Shown here piece after piece: positions 24,025 to 35,999 of a DNA stretch of 64,000 nucleotides. The position numbers and the translations under genes are program-made. The notes under the pieces are model-generated. The model was not told where the DNA came from. It worked only from the letters and a program-made list of their open reading frames with translations, and made no database searches. The stretch is taken from the NCBI GenBank assembly GCA_030407005.1, contig JAUDYN010000012.1, forward strand, positions 419,569 through 483,568. Direction: 5' to 3'. This DNA comes from Desarmillaria ectypa (Eukaryota > Basidiomycota > Agaricomycetes > Agaricales > Physalacriaceae). Numbering within the stretch: the stretch's first letter is position 1; each line of letters starts with the position of its first letter.

Positions 24025-26115
24025 GTTCTGAGAATAGTGAATAGTCGAGCCTGTAGATGTCCTTTTATTGCAATATGTCTTTGGTATTATTCAGCGAGAC
24101 TGTATCCCGGTGAGGGCGGTAAATGATTGCGTTGGCATTGCCCGCATTCCGCCCGTATCGTCAGCAACTGTGACAAACCATTTAGGGATCGGATAGCATC
24201 GGCACTTGAACGCGTAATGTGTCAGAAGATGAACTTTCGTAGTAATTATTCATGCTCTCGCCTAAGAGGTGAGCCGATCAACGGATATTTCTGGAGTTGG
24301 CCAACAGGGTAAGTAGACAAATAAATGAACGGAAGGGCGACCTACGGACCAAACTCCAGTCGAGATGAATGCACGTCCAGGATATTGGATCACTCTCGCG
24401 CTAGCCGGAGGTTCCAAAAATCACCAGAAAATACTGAATGCCAGTGCAATTTAATGAAGAGCTGGCTGCGTGGTCAGCTCAGACCTGAAACGTGCATGAG
24501 GATAAGCGTGACCTCGAAAAGATAAGTGGCACCTGATGCATCCATTCAGCAGCCTCAATATTGCAAGATATACAGTGTGAATTTTAGTTCCCATTCGTAT
24601 TTGGACTCTTTACTTCCAGATACACTGACTAACTGCCATTGCAAGGTCCAAGATTAGGCAGATGTTGTGCGAGATTTCCAGCTCACATGGTGGTGGCGGC
24701 TTCAGTTTAAGGTCAGTCACATTGAAATTCTCATTCAGATTCTATTACCTTCTATTTCATTCCTAGGGACCTTTCATGATAACAATTCCTGTAAATCATG
24801 TTAGGAATTGTGTTTGTGACAGATCTAAGCCACACTTGTTGTTCAGTTCATAAAGTTACAGCACCATCAATATTACTGTATCCTTTGTTGGCATTGATTT
24901 TTCAAGCCAACTCCTATGGAGACCAATACTTCTCCAGGAATCTGGTCACCTGGGCCTCAAATCATCAACCCTATCTTATCTTTCACCCAATTTGACTGCC
25001 TTGAAAAGAGCATAGATTGGGTAGGGCAAGCAGCAACATGACAATGCAGATATGGAATGACATGGAGAATTTGGATGCAATGAGTTTGGTGAGAAGAGGA
25101 AGAGAAGGACTCTGCAGCTCTGCTGGCCCTAAATAACCTGACCATTACAGAGTTGGTCAAGAATAATGGGTCTGCTTATATGATGCATTAAAACAAGACT
25201 GGCTGTGAAAATGTATTGGTTGCATGCCTTCCCCCCCAGTTCCAATCAGAAACAGGGTCTGTGACTACAGAATAACATGTCTTAGGTTTGGAAGATCATT
25301 TAAAAGATGCAGGTGCATGAGTAATAGACATGTTGTCTTCCTTCTTGACATGAGATTTATTAGCATCATGCTAAGCTGCTAATAACTCATGCAGAAAAAC
25401 TCAAGTGCAAAGTTTCTCCCAGTCATGAACTATGTCAAGCATATAGAGGGACTGCTCCACATGAATTCAATACTGCAAGGCATATATTTCAAAGTTATTT
25501 GCTGTCAAATAAAGCTGGACATCTAAGCCTCACATAGATTTAACCAGATTCTAGTAACCAAAGTGCTGAAGAGACTTCACAGCCATAGAAAGTTTGGTGG
25601 CAAGAAGGATACAAAAGTCTCAATACAAAGATGGATTGAGTCTATAAATGTGTTCTTCATCATCTGTAGGGGCAGCTACAGGGTGTTGAAGCAAATAATC
25701 CATCCTTGAAGTTTCCTAAATAAAAGTCTTAGAGGACTGGTTGTAACTAAGATGTTCCACAGTGTGTAATCCTTTTCCAATCTTGGTATCCAGTTGAAGG
25801 ATCTGCAGTGCATGCTCCTTCCAATCCTTGAGGCTGGAGTGTTGAGCAAATGTATGAAGTGCTACTGAGATAGGACATAATCTTTCAATGTCCTTGCTCT
25901 CATCTTGCTCAGCATCCTCAGGCTTGATGGGCAAGACCAGTGGTATGAGTGTGGCAGCAAAAGTGAATGAGCTATTGAATGAGGTTTATGTTGGAGAATG
26001 ATCAAGTGAGTTAGAAAGGGGAACTTCTGAAGCCAGTGCTGATATGGTTGTTAGTTTCTGCACAAGCAGGTGAACAATGAAATCTTGAAATGATGTGCTA
26101 CACCATATATATGTG
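24025..26115. other. SDR1 upstream region passing into CpG-free DNA
   Basis: 24025-24955 is the duplicated 5' flank of SDR1 (matching about 30520-31470 beside SDR2). From about 24699 onward no CG dinucleotide was found by eye. The repeated segment described at 22430 occurs again at about 24950-25205. A minus-strand frame at 25716-25934 has unknown content; it may be an eroded retroelement gag piece but nothing proves it. Confidence 0.5.
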
Positions 26116-26842
26116 TGCACCAAACTTTAGCTTCTGCAAAGCTAGTACTTACCACAGGACTAACAACACCCACCTGCTCAGTTAACAGGAATACAGGACT
26201 AGGATCCACTAAAAATGAAGGTCAGGGGACAATGGACTACCATCTGCACAGCTATCCATTGTCAGTAACCCACTTTTCCACTAGACTAGGAACCATGTCA
26301 GGCATAATGGATGGCCATCCACCAGTGGAAGCTTGTGCCTCTGCCTTAATATCACCAAGGATAGTGATCTCATATGGTTTCCCTCTAGGAAAATCATTTA
26401 GGAGTGTAAAAAGGGGGTGGACACAATGGAGCAGGTTGCTATTTGGCAAGATTATCAGAGCAGATATGTATAGGGGTAGAAAGTCAGTTTGGTATAAAAG
26501 CATGAATGTAACTAGAGAATCAATCAATCAAGCTCATAGCACACTAAAGAAATAAATTCCTTATCCAAGCCTCCAGCTTAGCATACTTCAGCAGCCTCAC
26601 ACCTAGTATTGCTAGCAGACAGCATGGAAGCTTATTACTATCACTCAGAACTTGCTCTCAAAGTACAAATCTCTTGAAAGGGCATTGAGTCCCACTCTTT
26701 CACTCTTCTCCATTATCAGAAGTGGATCCATACTGATCTGAAGCAGGTGGTTCTTGCACCTCCTTGTATACTTACTATATCCAAAAGATCTTGTGAAAGC
26801 AAACTGTAATTCTCTCACTAGAGAGTTTGCCAGCCTTACACT
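26116..26842 (-). repeat. Retroelement-derived fragment, inverted copy 1
   Basis: About 727 bp nearly identical, in reverse complement, to 27715-28439. Read on the minus strand it starts AGTGTAAGGCTG and ends GTTTGGTGCA. It directly abuts the internal side of the Copia-like LTR at 26850-27160, so I read it as the 5' internal or leader region of the same element. The apparent frames in it (both strands) have no retroelement protein motifs. Confidence 0.7.
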
Positions 26843-26849
26843 AATCAGA

Positions 26850-27160
26850 TGCTTAGTTCACACAATGAAGTGAAGATGAAGATGAATAGATTGATTTATT
26901 TTTATAATGTTACATACAGTATTTATATACTAAAGGGCTTGAGTCATAAATATTCTACAATATTCTATTATATTCTAGTATGAGCAAAAATAATAGAGAA
27001 AGTAAGAGAAAATTATGTGTGAGGCACTGCTAGTGCTAAGAAGGCTGAGTGTAGACATGCATTAACTCATGCACTGAGTTTACAGATACACAATATCCAT
27101 AATATCCAGCTATCCAGTCCAACTTTTTTATTTCAAATTAGAATCTCTTAGGCTCCAACA
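26850..27160 (-). mobile_element. Copia-like LTR
   Basis: On the minus strand the segment begins TGTTGGAGCCTAAGAG and ends AACTAAGCA, so it has TG...CA ends and the TGTTGGAG start common in Ty1/Copia LTRs. It contains a TATATAAATA stretch and an A/T-rich transcription region. The second LTR and the coding region were not found. No target-site duplication is evident. Confidence 0.5.
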
Positions 27161-27444
27161 TTGACCATCTTCCTTTGTTAATGAGTCATTCATTACCTCC
27201 TAGACCCATATTCTCCAAGAATGGTAGTCTGAGGAAGAAACTTTCAGTTGAACTTTGAGTATATATTGCACAAAATCTCAATGTCATTATCTCCAAAGAG
27301 TCAATCCACTGTTCTCATTACTATTATCACTTCTTTACATGATGTCATATACTACCAACAACTGCTTCAGCTCCCAAGTACAATATTGGCAGACATTGCA
27401 TAACATACAGCTACTCAACTGAGATTACAGAAAATTTGACAGTA
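27161..27444. other. CpG-free flank of psiTPS4
   Basis: Between the Copia-like LTR and psiTPS4. The right part (from about 27390) may be the eroded upstream part of the terpene synthase duplicate. No other content is seen. Confidence 0.4.
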
Positions 27445-28941
27445 CTAAATATTCATTGTTTTCTTTAGTATGTTCTTAGTATACATTGATGATGCTTATC
27501 CAAGCTGCAATGTCAATGTTATAGTAGGAGTACCTACCTTTACAAAGGTCAATATTATGTTCTACTATTGTGACATAGACTGATTTTCCCTCACAGTACT
27601 TCATTTCAGCTAAGCAATATTCCAAATAACCTCACAGACCCTCCAAATGAAATACCCCATCTCCCTAACAAAGTCACAGCTGATATCATCTATTCTGCTT
27701 TCAATTTCATGACCAGTGTAAGGCTGACAAACTCTCTAGTGAGAGAATTACAGTTTGCTTTCACAAGATCTTTTGGATATAGTAAGTATACAAGGAGGTG
27801 CAAGAACCACCTGCTTCAGATCAGTATGGATCCACTTCTGATAATGGAGAAGAGTGAAAGAGTGGGACTCAATGCCCTTTCAAGAGATTTGTACTTTGAG
27901 AGCAAGTTCTGAGTGATAGTAATAAGCTTCCATGCTGTCTGCTAGCAATACTAGGTGAGGCTGCTGAAGTATGCTAAGCTGGAGGCTTGGATAAGGAATT
28001 TATTTCTTTAGTGTGCTATGAGCTTGATTGATTGATTCTCTAGTTACATTCATGCTTTTATACCAAACTGACTTTCTACCCCTATACATATCTGCTCTGA
28101 TAATCTTGCCAAATAGCAACCTGCTCCATTGTGTCCACCCCCTTTTTACACTCCTAAATGATTTTCCTAGAGGGAAACCATATGAGATCACTATCCTTGG
28201 TGATATTAAGGCAGAGGCACAAGCTTCCACTGGTGGATGGCCATCCATTATGCCTGACATGGTTCCTAGTCTAGTGGAAAAGTGGGTTACTGACAATGGA
28301 TAGCTGTGCAGATGGTAGTCCATTGTCCCCTGACCTTCATTTTTAGTGGATCCTAGTCCTGTATTCCTGTTAACTGAGCAGGTGGGTGTTGTTAGTCCTG
28401 TGGTAAGTACTAGCTTTGCAGAAGCTAAAGTTTGGTGCAGCATATCAGGTTGATCTTAGAAGGTGCAAGCAAAGATAAACCTGTGAGTGCTCTGTCACTA
28501 CCTCTCATGTATAATTTATTCATCAACCCCTAGGTGTGCACAGTAAAATAATATGATATATTTTTTTGTGAGCCCAGCAGAATCATTAAAGTGCACCCCA
28601 TCTTCATCCTCCCCTGCAAGTTACTATACACCTTGTACATTTGGGCTCTTGCCTGCATACATAATTTCACTTGCTTTGCTATTGGTGTTCTGTCATTTAA
28701 CAAGGAGAAATGTAGTGGGGAAACTGGTAACCTGATATCACTAATAGCTCAAGCTTATAGTGAGACTAAGAAAAAGACTTGTCATCACTTGTTCAGGCAG
28801 TGCATTCAAGCATATGAGTCAGTCCTGTGCATCCTTCCACTGCATGTGGAAGCACACAGCACACTTAGAGGATTTGTGAGAGGGTACTTGATGTTTCATT
28901 TGGGTTAGAAGAGATGGAGACTTGATGAGCTAGACTTATAG
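27445..28941 (+). pseudogene. Terpene synthase pseudogene, psiTPS4, split by insertion
   Basis: Left part (27445 to about 27714) reads MFLVYIDDAYP followed by the exon 3-4 equivalents with several stops. Right part (about 28447-28941) resumes with the continuation of exon 4 and the last exon: LSFNKEKCSGET, IQAYESVLCIL, and a C-terminal RLDEL before the stop. The NSE position reads IGVLSFNKE, so the metal-binding Asn-Asp is gone. The gap is filled by the 725-bp inverted copy at 27715-28439, inserted exactly where psiTPS3 reads without interruption. Compared with psiTPS3, CG dinucleotides are consistently TG or CA. It is followed by SDR2 in the same arrangement as psiTPS3 with SDR1. Confidence 0.8.
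27715..28439 (+). repeat. Retroelement-derived fragment, inverted copy 2
   Basis: Inverted partner of 26116-26842. It interrupts psiTPS4 between sequences that are contiguous in psiTPS3 (ATGAC and GGTTGATCTTAGAAG). No clean target-site duplication is visible, so the insertion mechanism is unclear. Confidence 0.75.
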
Positions 28942-29069
28942 CACTACATGTTGTCTCTGGAACTGTAGACTGGAATACTACTTTGGAGAAGACTATGTCT
29001 TTCAAATTTATGTGCATGTGGCGATGACAAGTGCTATTCCTCAGTACATTGAGGGCTATCTATGATAAT

Positions 29070-29180
29070 CACCTGGGCCTCAAGTCATCAACCCTGCCTT
29101 GTCTTTCACCCAAACTGACCATCTCAAAAAGAGCATAGAAAGCATTAAAACAAGCCTGGCCATGAGAAATGTATCATATT
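29070..29180. repeat. Shortened copy of the spacer repeat
   Basis: Third copy of the segment described at 22430-22680: GGGCCTCAAGTCATCAACCC ... AAAAAGAGCATAGAAAGC ... AAAACAAGCCTGG, with an internal deletion relative to the other two. Confidence 0.6.
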
Positions 29181-29392
29181 CAACACAGTCTCATTTCTGA
29201 CTTTATTAGTTATTGCCAAGAAAAATGAATAACTGTCTTTCGTTCAAATATCGGAGCAGTCCGGCAATACCAACGGCATCATCGCCATCTGATTTGGAGT
29301 CCGTGACTAGACCCGATCATTATGATCTCACAATAACATCGGTATGTTTCTCCGGGAAAGAACTCATCCAATTTCATTAGATGATCAACTCT

Positions 29393-30517
29393 TCAAGGAT
29401 TTACCAACGATATTCCACCATCGACATTCAAAATCGCTCCGTTCGTATAGTCAGATACTGCCAAATAGATCGCCGCCATCCCCATCTCCGCATCGCTAGC
29501 AAGAGTCGAATCAATATCTAATCTCATCCAAATACTGAACACACTCACGTCCCTGGCCTCCTCGCAGGTATCAGAATCCCAAACCCAGGTAGTGGCTCCG
29601 AATTCAACGTTTTCAGAACCTCAGGAGTGGCCGACTCCGATGGAAACAAGCCAGGCTGCAGCACGTTTACTCGAATCGGGATACCCCTTCCAGCAAAGCT
29701 CGTCCCCAGAACGAAGGTGAGCTTTTCAAAAGCTACCTTCGTCAGACCGTATGCCAACTAAACCAAGTCAGTTCCCAGTCAAGCTTGAAGTAAACGGCAG
29801 AGCACATACACAGCCTATCGGTATTGCTGTATGCACCTTTGCCGCTGCGGCGCTGACGTTGATGACACTTGAGGTGCCTTGAGGGCGGGAATGCGCTCCT
29901 TTGATGAGAATGGATTGGAAGGCACGGATGACGAAGAAAGGAGCGACGGTGTTGAGTGCGAAGATATCCATCCAATTCTGTACCGTCTCGGGCTCAAAGG
30001 GATCTGATGTCGCGAGCTTCTTCGCGGAGAAGTCTGGGTCCCTAAGGGATGTCGCAAATCCGGCGCTATGAAGAGTTTAGTGTACGGAGGAAGGGAAGCA
30101 TGGTTATCATAGACTGACTTGTTGACGAGGATGTCGAGCTTGCCGTCGATTCCTTCGATGTGCTTTGCACTAGCCTTGACGCTGTCTTCATTTGTCACAT
30201 CCATCTGGAGTCTGCGTACGCGTCAACAATGAATATCCTACAACACGGAGGATCACTGACGGGACAATGGATCCTGGGATGCCTGTGACTGACGTGGCTG
30301 CTTTCTCCAGCACATCCATCCTTCGACCAGTAATGTATACTTTCGCCCCGTTTGCAGCGAAAGCTTTGGCAATCATAAATCCTCTGTCAAAGAATCAACA
30401 AAGTCAACAGTGAGTTTCAATTGAGGGATCATAAGCTTACATCCCTGTGCCTCCACCTGTAACGAGACCTACTCGTCCAGAAAGCGACATCACCGTGGCC
30501 ACATTGAGATCTGACAT
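29393..30517 (-). CDS. RhlG-like short-chain dehydrogenase/reductase, SDR2
   Basis: Paralogue of SDR1 with an identical exon plan: 30517-30441, 30383-30261, 30211-30119, 30065-29810, 29757-29549, 29495-29393; 861 nt, 286 residues, no internal stop. It keeps TGGGTGIG (split by intron 1), ILVNNAG, NTVAPFF, the YGLTK Tyr/Lys motif, and PGLFPSE. The catalytic Ser region reads INVSAAAAK where SDR1 has INVSSVAAK, so the second Ser of the pair is Ala. If that Ser is the catalytic one, as in classical SDR alignments, activity would be weakened or lost; the first Ser remains. The gene sits beside CpG-depleted DNA but itself keeps CpGs, so it has escaped that decay. Confidence 0.85.
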
Positions 30518-31815
30518 GTTCGGATACTGCTGAACAATCGAGCCTGTACGCGATCTTTTTTATTGCAGCATGTCTTTGGTATTATTCAGCGGGACTGTAT
30601 CCCCGCGATGGCGATAAATAGTTGCGTAGGCATTGGCCCATTCTGCCAGTATCGTCAGCAAATGTGACAAATAATTTCGAGCCTGGATAGCATTGACACT
30701 TGAACGCTTATCCAGTCGGAGGATGAGCCGCAGTGATTACTCATGCTCTTCCACGCGACTCGCCTGGGAGGTGAGCGATCAACGGATGCTGCAACTTTAT
30801 TCCAGCATTTCTGGATTCGGTCAACAGGGTAGATGAACAGATGAACAGATGGGCGAACTACGGACCAAACTCCACTCGAAATGAATGCGCGTTCAGGATA
30901 TTGGATCAGTTATCTTCGAGTGACTCTTGCGCTAGCCAGAGGCTAAAAAAATCACCAGAAAATACTGAACCCCAGTGCAATTCAATGAAGAGCTGGCTGC
31001 GTAGACAGCTCAGACCTGAAGCGTGCATGAGTATAAGGGTGACCTCAAAAAGATAAGTGGCACCTGATACATCCGTTCAGCAGCTTCAATATTGCAAGAT
31101 ATACAGCATGAAGTCTAGTTCCCATTCATATTTGGACTCTTTACTTCCAGATACGCTGATTAACCGTCATCGCGAGGTCCACGATTAGGCGAATATTGTG
31201 CGAGATTTCCAGCTCACATGGCGGTGGCGGCTTCGGTTTGGGGTCAGTCACGTTGGAATTCTCATCCAGATTCTATTACCTCCTGCTTCTATCCCAAGGA
31301 CCTTTCGCAGTAACAAGTCCTGTAAATCGTGTTGGGAATTGCGTTTGCGACAGATCTAACTCACAGTCGTTGTTCAGCTGGTAGAGTTATAGCCCCGTCT
31401 ATACTACTGTATCCTTTGTCGGCGTTGATTTTTCAAGCCAACTCCTACGGAGACCAATGCTTCTCCAGACATCCACCCAATGCGCTAGACCAAGAAGTAA
31501 TCCGGTACCGGCGAGTTTTTGTAGTGCATGTATGAAGGTTCGTGTCTTGGGCTTTCGTCGGCGAAGGCTGCTGAGAGAACTGGGAGCGAATGAAGAACAT
31601 AATATTCAGAGAAACTGGTGTATTGCAGGCTGGGGTAGTTATCAACCTGGCTGCGGCGTAGACGATGCTGGCTGCAATCGAGAGAGTTGAAAATGTCTCT
31701 CGTCTGCTTAGTCAGCTCACAATGTCCAGCAGAAATGGTGGCGGGCCAGCGGACCGGATTTGGAAATACAACTTATTAGTCTCCGACCAACCATCTACCT
31801 CAACTGGACACTCGT
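30518..31815. other. Duplicated SDR2 5' flank and P450 upstream region
   Basis: Matches the SDR1 5' flank (about 24025-24955) over most of its first 950 bp, with CpGs preserved here and lost there. 31500-31815 may hold the eroded N-terminal exons of the P450, but I see no clear membrane anchor. Confidence 0.5.
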
Positions 31816-33293
31816 TTCTTTCTTTTAAGCCTCGATGCCATAGGAACTATCGAATCTGGGGAAAATATCGAACGAGAAGACGCCCAACGGGACCGCAAGA
31901 TGGCAGAGCTCAGTGCCCTCTGAGGCACCAGAGCTTATTCTCGTAGCCTTAATATAAATGCTTCCAAATTCAGTACTAGGACTTCCACGGCTAGTCCTAA
32001 CCCGAGAGATTCGTCAACTCGTCAGGGTAGGAAATTTGTCTAAGAAAATCGCTCAAGAAATCTTGGCTAGCCATAACGAAGTGTAGACGCCAGAAGGCGA
32101 TGGAGATATGGTTGATATCCTTGGTCAGTTCGCTCTTCTCATTTAATACATCTATGAACACGATTACGTCTCTAGAAACACTGCGCTTATCTGGTAAAAT
32201 TCAGGACGATAAAATCTGGGCACAGTTAATGATCTATTTACTTACTCTACAAGTTCATGATGTAACTTTCCCCTTGTTCCAGGACCTTCATCATTGCTGG
32301 GCCTGAGACGTCGAGCACTAGTCTATCCTGGTTGCTTTACAAACTCGCTTTACATCCTGAGCATCAGTCCATAATTCATGCAGAGCTCAAACAATCAAAT
32401 GGTTATGACTCAATGCCATTTTTGAACACGGCTATAAAGGTGAACATACTTAGCTACACCGGATGTCCACGCTCACCTCTAGTAATAGGAGTCTCTCCGT
32501 CTACCCAAATGTACATTTCTTGATACGTACCGCCCCTCACGATGATGTTCTACTTCTCTCTGAAGGGAAGACACTGATGGTACCCAAGGGGCAGGCACTT
32601 ATTTGTTCTGCTTACCTATACAACCGACATGATCTTCCTCTGTCGTTTCAATGTAAATTTGACGCGAGTTTTTTTTTTAGTTTTTATCTCTCTGGGGAGA
32701 CAACGCGGAAGAGTGGAACCGTGCTCAGTTTCTTAACAAGACTCTTCCGGTATCGCTGGGTGTATATGCCAACGTGCGGGTAAAATCTTGGGCTTCACGT
32801 ATGCCCTCGAAACTTACTTGGGCGAATACTAGGATGATATTTGGTGAGCTACATCCCAGCGCTTTTTTTCTTTCACTTACGTGACCCTCAGGTGCCGGAC
32901 CTCGTTCATGCATCGGGTAAGTAACTGCCGCGATTCACTTCATTCCCTTGCTGGTCCTTATCCTCTCTCGTAGCGTGGGTGTGCAATCACTAGGTCGGGC
33001 GCGTCCGCGGTTGATCCCTGAACGTCACCCCATCTGCCCCTGTAGTAGGTGACGATTTGCATGTGTACCTCCTCTTACAATCTCACTTTATTCAATCAAA
33101 CTGGTTGATGAAATGCAGGACTATGGAAATGTAAACAATCCTAGCCAGTCTAATTCTACACTTCGAATTCAGTTTGCCTGAGGGAGGTGTTGAGATTCTG
33201 CAGTTCCCTGGCTCACCAATTGTTGTACCTATTGTGAAGGGTAAAGCACGTTTATGCTCTCAGATACCCGTAAGGATGAGAGTTTTTCCCTGA
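31816..33293 (+). pseudogene. Cytochrome P450 pseudogene
   Basis: Ordered P450 landmarks occur on the plus strand. SLDAIGTI near 31826. IAQEILASHNE before a TAG near 32085, then MVDILG. LSGKIQDDKIWAQ near 32190. The I-helix FIIAGPETSSTSLSW near 32286 (A-G-x-E-T). MPFLNTAIK near 32420. DDVLLLSEGKTLMVPKGQAL near 32545. NAEEWNRAQFLN near 32705. The heme-loop Cys motif GAGPRSCIG at 32891-32916, in its own small exon. Finally FEFSLPEGGVEIL through IPVRMRVFP and a natural stop at 33293. A stop, a missing splice donor after WAQ and a degraded ExxR region indicate a pseudogene. It was presumably a terpenoid-oxidising, ER-bound monooxygenase of this locus. Confidence 0.7.
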
Positions 33294-33905
33294 TGAGCGA
33301 TGGTGGTTTCAGAGGATGCCTGGACCGAGGGTATGTCTTAGTGTAATACATTTCCTCGACGATCCAAAGATTCCAAGGCCAAAGGGACGTCCTAGCATGT
33401 GCAAGTCATTAAGGAACGCAGCCTGAAATGTTGGCTTGGTTATGGAAATGACCATGACGGTGGACTGCGATAGAATCCGTGCCGCTACGATTATTCAACT
33501 GAATGGGTTTCGCTTGCAGTCGGCTAAGGTCTCTTGGCCCTTGTGACACCTGTGTCCGAGTCTGCACTCTTTCGCCGTATTCGCATACCAGACTGCTCAC
33601 GAAGACCTTTCTATTTCATGGCATGCGTGGAGGAGCATGAATAGGTACCACGATGGCCCCTCCCCTTGGCATGACACGCATCCCAGAACTGACAGATAGG
33701 GTAGCCACCCCAAGAGCAAGACCTTTCGTCGCCATCCTGATGGGTAGTATCAGGGAAGGCGGGTAGTCTCTTGCAATGTAGATTCACCGTTTACCGCATC
33801 CATCGGGATACAGTCTCGCTGAATAAGATCAGAATTTATGTCATCTAGGCAGCAACCGCTGGAATAAAGGGACTTTATCCAGAGGCTATTCAGCGTTCTC
33901 CAAAA
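33294..33905. other. Intergenic
   Basis: Between the P450 relic and SDR3. About 33790-33860 resembles the region upstream of SDR1 (GGGATACAGTCTCGCTGAATA), so the duplicated unit extends here in inverted orientation. Confidence 0.45.
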
Positions 33906-35012
33906 GTGACAGATCTTAACGTGGCTACAGTGATGTCGCTTTCTGGTCGATCAGGCCTTGTTACAGGCGGAGGAACGGGAATGTATGTTCTCTGATTCAC
34001 GATTACGGCTCATGATTGACTCTTGGACAGAGGGTTTATGATTGCCAAAGCATTTGCTGCAAACGGAGCGAAAGTATACATCACTGGGCGTAGGTTGGAT
34101 GTGCTAGAGCAGGCTGCAGTATCAGTTACAGGCGTCCCAGGATCCATTGTCCCGTAAGCAGCTAATCTCTCCTCATGATATTCGTTTCCGATACGCCTGT
34201 AGAATCCAGATGGATATCACAGACTGAAGAGAGCGTCGAGGCCGGGGCGAAACACATTGAAGGAATCGATGGCAAGCTCGATATCCTTGTCAACAGGTTC
34301 GTCCACGGTGCCCTCAGTCATACATATGCTAATGTCTTTGTAAGTGCTGGATTCGCAGCTTCCCTTCGTGACCCAGACTTCATTGTGAAGAAATACGCGG
34401 CAGAGGATCCTTTCGAACCCGAAACAGTGTAGGACTGGGTAGATATCTTTGCGCTCAATACAATCGCCCCGTTCTTCATCGTACGCGCTTTCCAATCCCT
34501 ACTCGTCAAAGGAGCACGGTCCCGCCCCCAAGGCACGTCCAGTGTCATCAACGTCAGTAGTGTGGCGGCAAAGATGGACTCAACGAGCCCCCTGTCGTCT
34601 GTATGTAAATGTCATGCGCTTTAGCTTGTCCAAACTCACCTTGATTTAGATCGCATACAATGCAACAAAAGCTGCTTTGAACAAGCTCACATTTGTTCTG
34701 GCAACGAATTTTGCTGGGAGGGATATCCCAATTCGGGTGAACGTGTTGGCTCCTGGCATGTTTTTGTCGCAGTTGATTAGTCCCGAAGTTTTGGAAGCGA
34801 TCAAGACTGGCCCACTGCCTGGGTTGATCGCGCCGACACCCGCGAAGCGGCCAGGGACGTGAGTATGGTCAGTGTTTGGATGAAATCGAGTACTGATTTC
34901 AGTCTTTAGTGAGGCGGATATGGGAATGACGGCAGTCTACTTGGCTGTGTCGGACTATACGAACGGGGCAGTTTTGAGGATTGACGGTGGATTATCGCTG
35001 GTCAATCCCTGA
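33906..35012 (+). pseudogene. SDR pseudogene, psiSDR3
   Basis: Third SDR paralogue, in opposite orientation to SDR1 and SDR2, with the same intron positions. Three lesions are visible. The start codon equivalent is GTG (33906). There is one extra base after MDIT (near 34222), so the frame is broken. The Gln codon of ETVQNW is TAG (near 34431). The rest is well kept: TGGGTG, ILVN, INVSSVAAK, YNATKAAL (catalytic Tyr and Lys) and the GAVLRIDGG end. An internal ATG at 33933 cannot rescue the later lesions. It is probably a recent pseudogene, since splice sites and most codons are intact. Confidence 0.85.
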
Positions 35013-35999
35013 TTGTTGGATGATCTGATGTAGAAAGAACTATCATAGAATTAGACTTTTACAAAAGATAGCTTCTCATTTATGAGTACTCACGTCGCGA
35101 TGGCGTATGTACAGATCCTTTCCTTCAACACTGCCTAGGAACATTCAACATTTGTCTTTTCCACCACAACCGCCCAACTGCTCCTGCCTGGAACTGCTTG
35201 AAGCCCTTGTCTTCTAGCAGATAGCATGTCTCCTAGTAGTTGCAATACTCTATTTGCTCTGGAAATTGAGCGGAGACGACAGCCTTTCGGGGATGTCAAC
35301 TAACATGGTGGTTCAGAGAGCGAGTCAGGAGAATCAGAGTCCAAGTCTTCCGTTGAAGTTCCAAATGCCGCCCACATTAAACTGTATACCACAGAAAAGT
35401 TGTCGGGAACAGGCGTGTCGTCAGCCCCTGACGACCCGAAAAGGACAGATTCGCAGCGCGCAATTTGATAACCCTGCACGATTCTGAAAACAAATGAATG
35501 GTTCGAGAGGGAAGCATTACAAAAACTGGAGAGGATCGCTTACTCTTGAAATGATCCAGGTCTCTACGGATCAGATATCTCTGAAACGTTTGACAAAATG
35601 TGGTACATATACATAACGAGCACAAAGATCAGTTCTTCTTCGAGATCATCTGAACCGGTAATCCTGGCGAGGTTGAACGCCTGGCAGCTTGACTATCAGT
35701 CTCCGAAGTGTCATCTGGAGCATCTATAGCTGGATCGTCTTCGTGACCATCAAGGGTTCGAAGGGCTGTATCATCGTCTACTCTGGACTGAAGGATGATA
35801 ACGGTTGTTCCACAGCAATGGCTTCGACAGCTCCAGATGCCCGTCTGGCAAATTACTCCTTCTCTCTGTCAGTTGTGACTTGGTAGTGGAATAGGGATGT
35901 CTTCAGTGGGTTTTGGCTTCTTCGAGTCCATATATCGAACAAGTCTGTTTTGATGCACTTTCCGCAGGTCATTTCATACCTAGAAATTCTGTCAAGCAT
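35013..35999. other. Intergenic
   Basis: No supported gene. A frame near 35230-35487 (plus) begins with a hydrophobic run (VVAILYLLWKLSG) but has no recognisable continuation. Confidence 0.4.

Noticed and set aside
26115..26555. 146-codon plus-strand frame repeated at 28000-28443 (minus)
   Set aside because: Its repetition is explained by the inverted DNA repeat; the translation has no protein family features and its first copy lacks an ATG.
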